Of a DNA stretch of 64,000 nt, positions 44,127 through 52,818 are shown one piece after another; the stretch's first letter is position 1, and each line of letters begins with the position of its first letter. This DNA comes from Fulvivirga imtechensis AK7 (GTDB lineage Bacteria; Bacteroidota; Bacteroidia; Cytophagales; Cyclobacteriaceae). The stretch is from the NCBI RefSeq assembly GCF_000331535.1, contig NZ_AMZN01000084.1, positions 1 through 64,000 of the forward strand. Direction: 5' to 3'. The translations under genes and the position numbers were made by a program. A model generated the notes under the pieces. The model was not told the origin of the DNA and ran no database searches. It saw only the letters and a list, made by a program, of their open reading frames with translations.

Positions 44127-44666
44127 ATGACTGACGAATTGCTGATGATAGCTGTTAAGCATGGTGAGCTTGAAAAAGCTTCCGAATTATTTGATAGGTA
44201 TCACAAGCGGTTATACAATTTCTTCGTGAAGATCACATTCGATAGAGAACTGGGGCACGACCTTACACAGAACGTATTTCTTAGAATGATCAGGTACAGG
44301 GGTACTTATAAGGAAGATAAGCAGTTTAAGGCTTGGATATACCAGCTTGCCCGAAACATATACGCGGATCATTTCAGGAGGAACAAAATGATGTACTCTG
44401 ATTATACCGGAGTGGAGGATCTGAAAAATAAAATTGCTGCTGTGGATGAGGTGATGGTGCAGGATGAAAAGGAAAAACTGCTGTATATATCCTTGTTTAA
44501 GCTCGCACCTGAGCAGCGGGAAATACTGATATTAACGAGGTTTCAGCAAATGAAATACGAAGAAGTTGCTCAAATATTGGATTGCTCGGTAGCTAATGTA
44601 AAAGTGAAGGTACATAGGGCTATTAAGCAGTTGAGAGAGAAATATTTTGAACTTGAAAAAATTTAA
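44127..44666 (+). CDS. ECF-family RNA polymerase sigma factor
   Basis: 179 residues. Region 2 (LFDRYHKRLYNFFVKITFDRELGHDLTQNVFLRMIRY...FKAWIYQLARNIYADHFRR) and region 4 (LAPEQREILILTRFQQMKYEEVAQILDCSVANVKVKVHRAIKQL), the ECF layout without region 3. The anti-sigma-like gene starts 4 bp after its stop, and two DUF4097 genes follow, so these are likely members of its regulon. Confidence 0.93.
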   Translation: MTDELLMIAVKHGELEKASELFDRYHKRLYNFFVKITFDRELGHDLTQNVFLRMIRYRGTYKEDKQFKAWIYQLARNIYADHFRRNKMMYSDYTGVEDLKNKIAAVDEVMVQDEKEKLLYISLFKLAPEQREILILTRFQQMKYEEVAQILDCSVANVKVKVHRAIKQLREKYFELEKI

Positions 44667-44670
44667 TGTC

Positions 44671-45447
44671 ATGACTGAAGAAGAAATGAAAGACCTGATG
44701 ATCGACTATATTGATGGCCATCTAGCAGGAGAATTAAAAGAGTTCGTGGCAAAGCAGATAGAAAAAAATGCAGAACACAAAAAACAATTCGAAGAGCTGA
44801 AGCGCACTATGGACTTGCTGCAGTACGACCGGGAGCTGGAGCCTGATTGCTCGATGAAAGGTGCATTTGAAGAATTATTAAAGCAGGAGGCCGGAACTGG
44901 TGTAAAGGTAAGAACCGTGAAGCGAAGGTGGCATTTCTCACCCTGGCAGATTGCCGCATCTGTTGTTTTGGTTTCAGGGCTTTTTATTACCCTACTGGTA
45001 GTCCAAAATAATAGGAACCAGCAGCAAATTGCCGATCTGAAAAGAGAAATGGAGATGACAAAATACCTGGTAATACAGTCATTGGAAGACCGGTCATCCG
45101 CAAGCAGACGGCTTCAGGCAATAAATACAGCGTATGATGTGAAAAATATAGACAAAGAGATCATCAATGCGCTGATACGTACCATGAACAATGATGATAA
45201 CACCAATGTGCGACTGGCGGCAGTGGAAGCGCTGGTGAAATATGCCGATGAGCCGGATGTAATGTCCGCCCTGATCGTATCGATGGAGCAGCAGACAGAC
45301 CCTTTGGTACAAATAACTTTAATCAACCTGATGGTTCAATTGAGACAAAAAGGAGCTGTGGAGGAACTCCAGAGAATAATTAAGGATGAAAAAACTATTC
45401 AGACAGTAAAGGATGAGGCACATATGGCCGTATTTAAACTGTCCTGA
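44671..45447 (+). CDS. Membrane anti-sigma factor with HEAT repeats
   Basis: 258 residues from ATG at 44671 (an overlapping in-frame start at 44647 is less likely). The N-terminal ~60 residues (MKDLMIDYIDGHLAGELKEFV) have the zf-HC2 anti-sigma layout but without the Cys/His zinc ligands. One transmembrane helix (~90-110), a short coiled coil, then HEAT-like repeats (NVRLAAVEALVKYADEPDVMSALIVSM, PLVQITLINLMVQL) outside the membrane. It presumably holds the ECF sigma factor; the HEAT part may sense a periplasmic signal. Confidence 0.78.
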   Translation: MTEEEMKDLMIDYIDGHLAGELKEFVAKQIEKNAEHKKQFEELKRTMDLLQYDRELEPDCSMKGAFEELLKQEAGTGVKVRTVKRRWHFSPWQIAASVVLVSGLFITLLVVQNNRNQQQIADLKREMEMTKYLVIQSLEDRSSASRRLQAINTAYDVKNIDKEIINALIRTMNNDDNTNVRLAAVEALVKYADEPDVMSALIVSMEQQTDPLVQITLINLMVQLRQKGAVEELQRIIKDEKTIQTVKDEAHMAVFKLS

Positions 45448-45518
45448 AATTAAAATATTAAACCGGGTGCACAAGGTTTGAAAACTCAAAGTAAATAGGA
45501 CAACAAAAAATGTGAAAA

Positions 45519-46289
45519 ATGAAAACTCAAATAAAAAACGTATTAGCACTATTAATATTAGTAATGGCTTCGGTGCCGGGTGTAGCACAATATAAGGTAG
45601 CCATGAGTTCCGGTATACTGGAATTTAAGGAAATAAGTCACGTAGAGGTGGAGGGTTATTCCGGCAGCGAAGTGATCATTGAACCTTCCGGGGAATATAA
45701 AATACCTGAACGCGCCAAAGGACTGAGGCCTGTCAATGGACTTGGGCTGTCAGATAATACGGGTATAGGCCTGGCAGTGAAAGATGAGGGGAAAGACCAT
45801 AAGGTAGTTTATCAGGTAGCCCGCAATGCAGATGCCAAATATGTGGTAAAAGTGCCGAAAGGCGTGAAGGTGAGATACATCAACTCGTCAATTCATGGTG
45901 ATGACTTCAAGGCTCAAAATATCACTGAAGAAATGGAAGTGCAAACGCAAGGGGGTGATATACGGCTTGTCGATGTTACGGGTCCGGTTTCGGTAAGCTC
46001 TGTTCATGGCAACATTGATGTGATCTTTTCGAGTGTTACACAAAAATTGCCAAGCTCTATTGCCACTGTTCATGGTGATGTGGATGTAACTATTCCTGCC
46101 TCAACTAATGCTGATCTGGCTATTTCTACTGCCTGGGGGGAAGTATATTCTGATTTGGATATAAAAGTTGATAACCCAGAAGGCATGAAGGTATTCGGAG
46201 CAAAAAAGATCAATGGCAAATTAGGCGCTGGCGGTACAAAGCTAACGCTGTCAGCAACGCATGGTAATGTTTTTCTTCGCAAAAAGTAG
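45519..46289 (+). CDS. Exported DUF4097-type beta-helix protein, copy 1
   Basis: 256 residues. Signal peptide, then a right-handed beta-solenoid with short repeats (SSIHGDDFKAQNI, VQTQGGDIRLVDV, SSVHGNIDVIF, ATVHGDVDVTI, STAWGEVYSDL, ATHGNVFLRKK). Likely a periplasmic or surface protein in the sigma/anti-sigma operon. Closely similar in layout to the next gene. A terminator follows, so it is the end of that transcript. Confidence 0.75.
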   Translation: MKTQIKNVLALLILVMASVPGVAQYKVAMSSGILEFKEISHVEVEGYSGSEVIIEPSGEYKIPERAKGLRPVNGLGLSDNTGIGLAVKDEGKDHKVVYQVARNADAKYVVKVPKGVKVRYINSSIHGDDFKAQNITEEMEVQTQGGDIRLVDVTGPVSVSSVHGNIDVIFSSVTQKLPSSIATVHGDVDVTIPASTNADLAISTAWGEVYSDLDIKVDNPEGMKVFGAKKINGKLGAGGTKLTLSATHGNVFLRKK

Positions 46290-46320
46290 TATTAATCAAA
46301 GGTCAGAAATCTCGATTTTT

Positions 46321-46359
46321 GGCAGGTCATTCCTGAAATGAATAGTCGAATGACCTGCC
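46321..46359 (+). terminator. Intrinsic terminator
   Basis: GGCAGGTCATTC (46321-46332) pairs with GAATGACCTGCC (46348-46359), followed by TCTTTTG. It ends the transcript of the first DUF4097 gene. Confidence 0.8.
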
Positions 46360-46415
46360 TCTTTTGAAGCTACAAGCTAACCTCGTACTCTTCAAAATCA
46401 AAAACTCAAACAACA

Positions 46416-47171
46416 ATGAAAACTAGTCATTTAACAATATTCCTGATTCTCATCGGGCATTTGCTCCATGCACAAGGTCAGGTCAATGAGCAGTTTGATG
46501 CATCATCAATAGAAAAAATTACCTTAAGCTTTAAATATCCGGAATTGATAAAGATCACCTCTTGGGATAAAAATGAAGTGTTTATTAAAGGTACAGCGGA
46601 CATCAACAATGGTGAAAATAACGAGGCCTTCAAACTGAAGGGGGCAGTGAAAAATGGTGTGTTGTCAATATATTCGGAAATAGAAGGACATGACGAGTTG
46701 CCCAGAAGAATCACTATCAGAAAGGACGGAACCGTTTATACCTTTAATACGGATAATTGGAATGCTCCCGAGGTGCGTAAATTCATGGAGGAGCACGGCC
46801 GACAGCATGAATACATTTCACAAGGTGTTCATAAAGAAATAAAGCTGGAGGTTTTTGTGCCCCGCAACAAGCCAGTGGAAGTAGAAGCCAAATATGGTAT
46901 GGTGGAAATTGCTGGTGTAGATGCGCCACTTAAGGTAGTGACCAAATACGGAGGGATTGATATCAGTATTCCTGTGGCATCTAAAAGAGATCTTGAGGCC
47001 AGGACAAAGTATGGCCAAATATATACTGATCTGGAAGCAAGGTTTGATCGGACCGGAGATGCGATCCTGGATTATAACAAATGGACTGTTATCACGACAC
47101 AACTCAATGGTGGAGGCATTAAATATGACCTGGAGTCGAAGTACGGCAATGTCTACATGAGGAAAAGGTGA
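46416..47171 (+). CDS. Exported DUF4097-type beta-helix protein, copy 2
   Basis: 251 residues. Signal peptide ending LLHAQ, then the same solenoid arrangement (EAKYGMVEIAGV, VTKYGGIDISI, RTKYGQIYTDL, ESKYGNVYMRKR). The repeated core is KYG rather than the HG of its neighbour, but both end in a NVxxRK stretch. Paralogue of 45519; separated from it by a terminator, so it may have its own promoter. Function unknown. Confidence 0.75.
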   Translation: MKTSHLTIFLILIGHLLHAQGQVNEQFDASSIEKITLSFKYPELIKITSWDKNEVFIKGTADINNGENNEAFKLKGAVKNGVLSIYSEIEGHDELPRRITIRKDGTVYTFNTDNWNAPEVRKFMEEHGRQHEYISQGVHKEIKLEVFVPRNKPVEVEAKYGMVEIAGVDAPLKVVTKYGGIDISIPVASKRDLEARTKYGQIYTDLEARFDRTGDAILDYNKWTVITTQLNGGGIKYDLESKYGNVYMRKR

Positions 47172-47191
47172 GGCAATGACAACGATCAGGT

Positions 47192-47227
47192 GGCCATTCG
47201 AATTATATATAAATTCAGAATGGCCAT
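47192..47227. terminator. Hairpin after DUF4097 copy 2
   Basis: TGGCCATTC (47192-47200) and GAATGGCCA (47219-47227) with an inner AATT/AATT-like stem form a hairpin ~20 bp past the stop. The T-run after it is weak. Confidence 0.55.
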
Positions 47228-47354
47228 TGACTGTTTTGTGGCTTGTCATCTTGAAGAGATTCAGCGAACCCTCCTTGGAGAACGCGCAATGCCATTAAGT
47301 TAAGAAATGACATCTTAATTTAATATCATTGAGAGACGCGGGCCGGTGGAGACA

Positions 47355-48020
47355 CTAATTTAAACTGCTGGTATTCACAAGGTTTCTACTACCATTATGC
47401 TGGTAGATGAACCTGAACGTGTAATAACGTGAAGGTGATCTTGTGGCCATGTCAGCAAACTCCGCGGTAGTAGTATTAGGACTACCATAATAATAACTTA
47501 GGATCTCTATTTTGGCATATTTTCCCTCCGCGGTTTTTATCACAATTGTTTTTCCAGGTATAGGTATAATGGCATTGACAGGCGTGCCCGTATGGCCGGT
47601 GTAGTTATACCATCCATCTGTGCCTTGTATGGCATAACTCCCTTCCTCATCTTTTTTATAACCGGTCTCAGGAGCTTCTGTTAATTCCTCAAAGATCCCT
47701 GTTGTAATTTGAGCTTCGCCCTGACCGGGTCCGCTGTCACCCCCGTTAACAATGATTGCTGTACTTCGAAAACCGATGTCCCATTTTGTTGTCGCGCTGT
47801 CGCTATTGGGTATCACCTTGTTGTCTTTAAGACTGTACAGGGTAAATTGATTAGTACCCTCTCTGGCTGTGCCATCGGGATTGCTCTGAGGGTCAGCTTG
47901 CAGGTCTTCTACAACCTCGGCTTCGAGTTGCTTTACTACAACACTATTATCATCATCATCACAAGCTATGGTCAAAAATGTAATAGCAATGGCCATAACG
48001 GTTGTCTTAAAATATTTCAT
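47355..48020 (-). CDS. hmuY: HmuY-family haem-binding lipoprotein
   Basis: 221 residues. Lipobox FLTIAC then an Asp-rich linker. The domain has the HmuY pattern: TLYSLKDNKVIPNSDS, TTKWDIGFRSTAIIVNGG, GWYNYTG, IVIKTAEGKYAKIEILSYYYG and YYTFRFIYQ. HmuY captures haem at the cell surface and passes it to its TonB receptor, which is encoded directly upstream. Last gene of the operon. Confidence 0.87.
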   Translation of the reverse strand: MKYFKTTVMAIAITFLTIACDDDDNSVVVKQLEAEVVEDLQADPQSNPDGTAREGTNQFTLYSLKDNKVIPNSDSATTKWDIGFRSTAIIVNGGDSGPGQGEAQITTGIFEELTEAPETGYKKDEEGSYAIQGTDGWYNYTGHTGTPVNAIIPIPGKTIVIKTAEGKYAKIEILSYYYGSPNTTTAEFADMATRSPSRYYTFRFIYQHNGSRNLVNTSSLN

Positions 48021-48026
48021 GGTTAA

Positions 48027-50351
48027 TTAAGGTTTATTTTTGTTTTTACTTTTAATATTCATCCGTACAGTACCCCAGAATAATCTTCCTGGCAGGCTGG
48101 TAATGTATTCCGGGTTTTTATAATCAAACAGGTTATCGCAACCAGCTTGTATTGAGATGACTTCTCCAATAATTTTAGTAATGCTGGTGTTGACAGTTGC
48201 GTAGCCGTTGATGTATTCCTGATCAATGTCCAGAATTCCGTTACCGTTCCTATCGGCAAAACCGTACCGACTACGGTAATTGATCCGAAGACTGGCACCC
48301 CAACCACTTTTTGCATGATGATAAAAAGCCTTAACATTAGCTGTATGCTTTGAGCGGTTAAAGAGACCTCCATACTCACTCTTACTCACCCTGTAGGTTT
48401 CCTGCGTATCCGGGTCGCGGGCATAAATGTTCCCATCATTCAGATTGCTTAGTGTCTCTCTGTCTTTGGCAACCAGATATTGATAACCTACAGAAAGCCG
48501 AAGCGATTGTGCTGGTGAGTAGCTCATATCACTTTCAAATCCCTGCGTATAAACTTCATCTTTGTTGAGGTAGCTGAAAACAGCTTGCCCGTTTGTTTTT
48601 CTGGCTACCGTTACTGTTTCTATAAGATTAGATATGTTATTTTGAAAGAGATTAACTGATGCTGACCATGTAGATGATAATTGGGTCAGAAACTCAAGAT
48701 TGAAGGAAAGTGAGCTTTCGGCTTTTAGGTCATGAAACTGCTTTAGATCAGTTAGAATTTCAGTTATAAGTCCTTGTGTCTGCATACTTTCAACCTCTGC
48801 TGTTACCACGCCAGCTCCAAACACGCTATAGCCAGCCACTGAATTGGTGAAATTGAGGTACAGTTGTCTAAAGTCGGGCGCCTTGAAACCTACGCCCGCT
48901 ACACCCCGGATGGAAAGCCAGGGAAGTACATCATATTTGAGCGCCACCTTCGGGCTCAGTTGCGATTGGTAGGCGCTGTGCATATCTATACGCGCCCCCG
49001 CGGTGATATTGAGTCGATCGAGCGGGAGCCATTCATATTGACCGAATAAATATGTGTTTGAAAAATGCTGCCGTGACTGGTAACGAGTGGCTTCTACGGC
49101 TTCCCAGGTGTTGCCAACGCCTCCTGTTATAATATTCCTGGCGTTGACGAAGTATTCAGCTTGTAATTCAGGCTTATAAAGAGATTGCCCGAAAGAGGTT
49201 CTGTCATATACTTCACCAGTAGTTTTATATTCTAACAACGATTCTGTGTTGTAAGTGGTACCATAGAATCGAAATGTTAACTTCAACTGATCATTATGGC
49301 TGTGGGTTAGCTTCGGGTTGATACTCCATTCGGTAACCTCACCTGCTCCGATCACAGTTTGCTGTTGTGTCCCGGTTTTAAATTTGCTTTGTTGGGTTTC
49401 GGTAAAATACTTTCCATTGATCGAGAAATTCGTTTTTGACGAGAAATTATAGTCAAAAGTTGAGCCCAAGGTGTGGCTGGAAAACGGATCTACTGTTTGG
49501 CCGAACACGTCTTTAGAAAGGTCATATCCATTTGTGCTATACCTGTTGCCGAATAGATAAAGTCCTGACTTTTCACTTTTATATTGCCCCTCAAGCGCCA
49601 GATCGGTAGTGTTGTTGGAGCCATAGCGCAAGGCCGCACTACCTCCGGTACCTGATGCCCGGTCTGTGATGATATTCACCACACCGGCCAGCGCTTCAGA
49701 ACCGTACAGACTGGAGCCCGGGCCCTTGACTATTTCTACCTGCTTAATGTTGCCTACTGTAATTCTATTGAGGTCCAGGGTGCCCGCAGTGCGCCCTATT
49801 ACCGGCTCTCCGTTGATCAGCAGCAGCGTATAATCCGAATCCAGGCCCTGTACCTGAAGGCCTGCACCATGATCATTTATGATAGTCAACCCAGTTTGCT
49901 CCGCCAATATGTCGTTTAGCCTTAAAGACCCGGTTTGTTGTATCTGCTGTTTGTCGATGGTGCTGACTTTCACCGGGATATCACTTGCGACACGGTCATT
50001 GCGGGTGGCAGTAACTACAACGGGAGAAAGCTGCCGTATATTTTCAACGAGCTTGATGTTAATGGACTGTGACTCCTTTTCCACTGTCATGGTTAGCTTT
50101 TGTTTGGAAAAACCAATTGCGCTAAAACTCAGAACATATTCTCCTGAGGGTATATTGGTGAATATGAATTTTCCATGCTCATCAGTAGCAGTACCCCGAT
50201 TGGAGCCTTCCAGGGTCACATTTACTGCTATCAATGGACTGCCGGAGCTATCCGTAACCTTACCGCTGATAGAGAAGATAAAGGAGCTTTGCCCATGGAG
50301 GCTTACGGGTAAAGCCCATGCTGCAATGCACATAATACATATAAGCCTCAT
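48027..50351 (-). CDS. TonB-dependent haem receptor (HmuR-like)
   Basis: 774 residues. Signal peptide, a carboxypeptidase-like N-terminal domain (GKVTDSSGSPLIAVNVTLEG...GKFIFTNIPSGEY), a plug domain (DRVASDIPVKVSTIDKQQI...VEIVKGPGSSLYGSEALAGVVNII) and a 22-strand barrel ending with a typical C-terminal strand (LFWGTVRMNIK). It imports haem or an iron complex across the outer membrane using TonB energy. It lies between the chelatase-like gene and HmuY. Confidence 0.92.
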   Translation of the reverse strand: MRLICIMCIAAWALPVSLHGQSSFIFSISGKVTDSSGSPLIAVNVTLEGSNRGTATDEHGKFIFTNIPSGEYVLSFSAIGFSKQKLTMTVEKESQSINIKLVENIRQLSPVVVTATRNDRVASDIPVKVSTIDKQQIQQTGSLRLNDILAEQTGLTIINDHGAGLQVQGLDSDYTLLLINGEPVIGRTAGTLDLNRITVGNIKQVEIVKGPGSSLYGSEALAGVVNIITDRASGTGGSAALRYGSNNTTDLALEGQYKSEKSGLYLFGNRYSTNGYDLSKDVFGQTVDPFSSHTLGSTFDYNFSSKTNFSINGKYFTETQQSKFKTGTQQQTVIGAGEVTEWSINPKLTHSHNDQLKLTFRFYGTTYNTESLLEYKTTGEVYDRTSFGQSLYKPELQAEYFVNARNIITGGVGNTWEAVEATRYQSRQHFSNTYLFGQYEWLPLDRLNITAGARIDMHSAYQSQLSPKVALKYDVLPWLSIRGVAGVGFKAPDFRQLYLNFTNSVAGYSVFGAGVVTAEVESMQTQGLITEILTDLKQFHDLKAESSLSFNLEFLTQLSSTWSASVNLFQNNISNLIETVTVARKTNGQAVFSYLNKDEVYTQGFESDMSYSPAQSLRLSVGYQYLVAKDRETLSNLNDGNIYARDPDTQETYRVSKSEYGGLFNRSKHTANVKAFYHHAKSGWGASLRINYRSRYGFADRNGNGILDIDQEYINGYATVNTSITKIIGEVISIQAGCDNLFDYKNPEYITSLPGRLFWGTVRMNIKSKNKNKP

Positions 50352-50359
50352 ACTGCAAT

Positions 50360-51343
50360 CTAAAGTTTGCTATGCAGGGCCTGATCAATGGATACCCTTA
50401 TAAATTCTGTTATTTTTGAGTCGGGGAGAAGTGTCTTTCCACTCCATTTGTAGGTAAGTCCCTCCAGCCTTTTTACAATCCCTTTTTCGACACCGCCTTT
50501 TGAAAGCAAAAGAGGGACTACAATAACATCACCTTGCTTGCCGGCCTGGTGAACCATGTTTCTTAAATTTTCCCTGGCCTGTTCGTAAATAGCCTCATCG
50601 GCATCATCGCGCACGGTTGTAGTAAAGATGAATTTAGACTGTGTACCAGCAGTTTTCTGCTTTTCTCTGATCTGGTCAGCAAGACTTTCCATGGCCTTTA
50701 CCCACTTGCGATTGTCGTCTTCCGGGTTGGGGCCATGCCCAACAATAACTACTGTTTCCTGAGCAGGGCGCTCACTTAATTCCTGTATGCGATCGTACAG
50801 CATGCTAGCCACCAAAGGATGGTTGTCCAGGGGAGTTGTCATTATTATCTCCGATTTAAATTGAAGAGGGAGCAGCTCCGGCTTATGGCCTGACCCCGCA
50901 GAGTGGTGTTGATCCGATGCCCCATGCTGTGAGCCATGATGCCCCGATGTGCCATGGCCGCCATGGCCTCCGGAATGATCCATAACGATAGGCGGATCGG
51001 CTAACTCATTTCGTTTGCCCAATAAATATTCAGTCTGGCGAATGATAAAGCTATGTGAAGAAATGAAAAGCGGAACGACTATAATCTTATCAACCCCATT
51101 ATTTTCCAGGTTATTAATCCCTTGCTGTATGGTGCGCGGTAATGCCATTCCATAGGCAATTTCTACCGGAAAGTCTGAGCGAATGGGCGCAACAGCCGCT
51201 TCTACATGTTCATTCCACGAATTACTGCCACCATGTGCCAGTATCAGTATTCCTACTTTGGGCGTAGAGTGGGTCAGGGCGACTGCTACCGTGGAAAATA
51301 TCAGCCACATAGCTACTATAAAGGTTCGTATTAGAGTTTTCAT
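50360..51343 (-). CDS. Exported CbiX-like chelatase with His-rich insert
   Basis: 327 residues. A signal-like N-terminus (~1-24) precedes a CbiX/sirohydrochlorin-chelatase-type double domain: ILILAHGGSNSWNEH with His37, VVPLFISSHSFII with His97, and VIVGHGPNPEDDNRKW in the second half. Residues ~123-153 form an insert with about ten His (GHGGHGTSGHH). Chelatases of this fold act in the cytoplasm; an exported one in a haem-uptake operon may bind or remove iron or a metal from tetrapyrroles. That role is inferred. First gene of the operon, 7 bp after a Fur-like palindrome. Confidence 0.7.
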   Translation of the reverse strand: MKTLIRTFIVAMWLIFSTVAVALTHSTPKVGILILAHGGSNSWNEHVEAAVAPIRSDFPVEIAYGMALPRTIQQGINNLENNGVDKIIVVPLFISSHSFIIRQTEYLLGKRNELADPPIVMDHSGGHGGHGTSGHHGSQHGASDQHHSAGSGHKPELLPLQFKSEIIMTTPLDNHPLVASMLYDRIQELSERPAQETVVIVGHGPNPEDDNRKWVKAMESLADQIREKQKTAGTQSKFIFTTTVRDDADEAIYEQARENLRNMVHQAGKQGDVIVVPLLLSKGGVEKGIVKRLEGLTYKWSGKTLLPDSKITEFIRVSIDQALHSKL

Positions 51344-51349
51344 ATTTAG

Positions 51350-51372
51350 TTATTTAGAATAATTATAAATAA
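51350..51372 (-). promoter_or_regulatory. Fur-like operator of the haem operon
   Basis: A 23-bp palindrome, TTATTTA-N9-TAAATAA with inner matching positions (one mismatched pair), lies 7 bp upstream of the chelatase start codon. It is near-identical to the site at 52438. The position and AT-rich symmetry suit an iron-responsive repressor. Confidence 0.6.
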
Positions 51373-51489
51373 TGACAAAGGTCAGGGAATCAGATTTCTT
51401 TGGCAATGACTATCTCCGGGGATTTTGCGATACGCATAAAAGGGTATATTCAGCACCTGAAAATGGTAGATATATACCTAGTGTTAGGT

Positions 51490-51644
51490 AGTGTCTATAA
51501 GAAAACCCTTGTCGTTATCGCGCCTGTCCCGTGCCTGCCACGAGGAGGAATCGAAGCGATCCCCTCTTAATGCACGCCAAAGAGGAGGGGATTGCCTCAC
51601 TTAGTTACCAATGACGATAAATTGTGAGTTTTCTTAGAAGTACT
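51490..51644. mobile_element. MITE-like element, copy 4 (155 bp)
   Basis: Ends AGTGTCTATAAGAAAAC and, inverted, AGTACTTCTAAGAAAAC, with exact AGGT flanks (51486-51489, 51645-51648). The interior differs from the other copies and carries a GAGGGGA/TCCCCTC inverted repeat. Confidence 0.75.
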
Positions 51645-51717
51645 AGGTAGAATGAGGGCTGACTGTGTTAGTTTGTTGCTGCGTAAATGAATTCAAGACA
51701 ATGTAACCTGTGATGTG

Positions 51718-52407
51718 CTAGCATTTCGCATCAAAATTCACCAGCCCCAGGTCAATGGCGTGAACAACAAATTCGGTAGGGGATTTAATAGTAAGCTTTT
51801 TAATAATGTTTTTTCGATGTGTGCTGACGGTATGAGGGCTCAGATAAAGTTGATCAGCTACTTCCAGTGTAGAATACCCTATCGCTATCAGCTTTAAAAC
51901 TTCCAACTCTCGCTCAGTTAACACAGAGTTTTTTATAGCCTGTTCTGGTGTGCGCAATTGCAGAAGTATATTGAGAATTTTGTTACAGAAAAATTTCTCA
52001 CCCCTTTGCATAGCATGATAAGCCATGGTAATTTCTTGTAGGCCGCAATTCTTCGTAATGAATACCGAAACACCTTGATTAAGCACCTGTAGAATCGATT
52101 TGTGATCATTATCATCGGATACAACTGCAATTTTTAACTCAGGATTACGGGCGCTCAATAAACTAAATTGCTCAATGTCAAATCCGGGGAGTTGCCGGTA
52201 ATCGATAAATAGTATTCCATATTGATCTGTGCCCATGCTGGAAAATAATTCTGAAGCGGAGGTAACATTTTTGGAGGAAGCACTGCAGATATCGGCTAAT
52301 ATAGAGGTCAAGCCTGTGGCCGTCAGCGCCTGTTGGTCAGCTATTAGTATATCCCGTTGAGCCACCTTGAAAGTCGAAATTTTTAGAAATTGGTTGAATG
52401 CCTTCAA
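51718..52407 (-). CDS. LuxR/NarL-type response regulator
   Basis: 229 residues from TTG at 52407; GTG at 52365 is an alternative and no ATG lies near. Receiver-like N-terminal part (DILIADQQALTATGL, ILFIDYRQLPGFD with a candidate phospho-acceptor Asp) and a C-terminal LuxR HTH (LTERELEVLKLIAIGYSTLEVADQLYLSPHTVSTHRKNIIKKL). No kinase is nearby. A Fur-like palindrome 31 bp upstream suggests iron control, in line with the neighbouring haem operon. Confidence 0.8.
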   Translation of the reverse strand: MKAFNQFLKISTFKVAQRDILIADQQALTATGLTSILADICSASSKNVTSASELFSSMGTDQYGILFIDYRQLPGFDIEQFSLLSARNPELKIAVVSDDNDHKSILQVLNQGVSVFITKNCGLQEITMAYHAMQRGEKFFCNKILNILLQLRTPEQAIKNSVLTERELEVLKLIAIGYSTLEVADQLYLSPHTVSTHRKNIIKKLTIKSPTEFVVHAIDLGLVNFDAKC

Positions 52408-52818
52408 AATTGAGGAAAAATCGAACGAATAACAATATTATTTAGATTTATTCTAAATAAAAATTAACCAGAAACGGCCATGGAGTATGTGTTATTGGAT
52501 TTAGGGGAATATAGTTTCAGGTGAGCACAAGCTTCTTGCTCCGTTTTTTAGATATGTCATTAGAATTGTTTAAAGATTTGCCGATAGGAAACACCGTTAT
52601 CAATAACGATGCGGTTCCAATGTTTCAGGGATATGAGTGATGGAGGCTTAACAGTAAGTAATTTCACACACCTTTGGGGATAGGCAATGACCCGCTATGA
52701 TATTTTCTCTGACTGTAACCATCGTTCCCGCTCCCTTATATATGATATTAGGCCAGCCGTTTGAAACGGACAGTCCCGGCCATGTTTACGGAAGATCAAC
52801 AGGGTCGGTACAGAAACA
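52408..52818. other. Gene-free stretch with Fur-like site
   Basis: No gene is visible apart from the palindrome at 52438-52460. The remainder, including a GCCGGCC-like GGCCAGCC...GGCCATG area near 52750-52785, has no clear signal. Confidence 0.35.
52438..52460. promoter_or_regulatory. Fur-like operator of the LuxR regulator gene
   Basis: TTATTTAGA-N5-TCTAAATAA is a 23-bp palindrome with perfect 9-bp arms, 31 bp upstream of the LuxR gene start. It shares the outer TTATTTA/TAAATAA arms and total length with the site before the haem operon. Confidence 0.6.
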
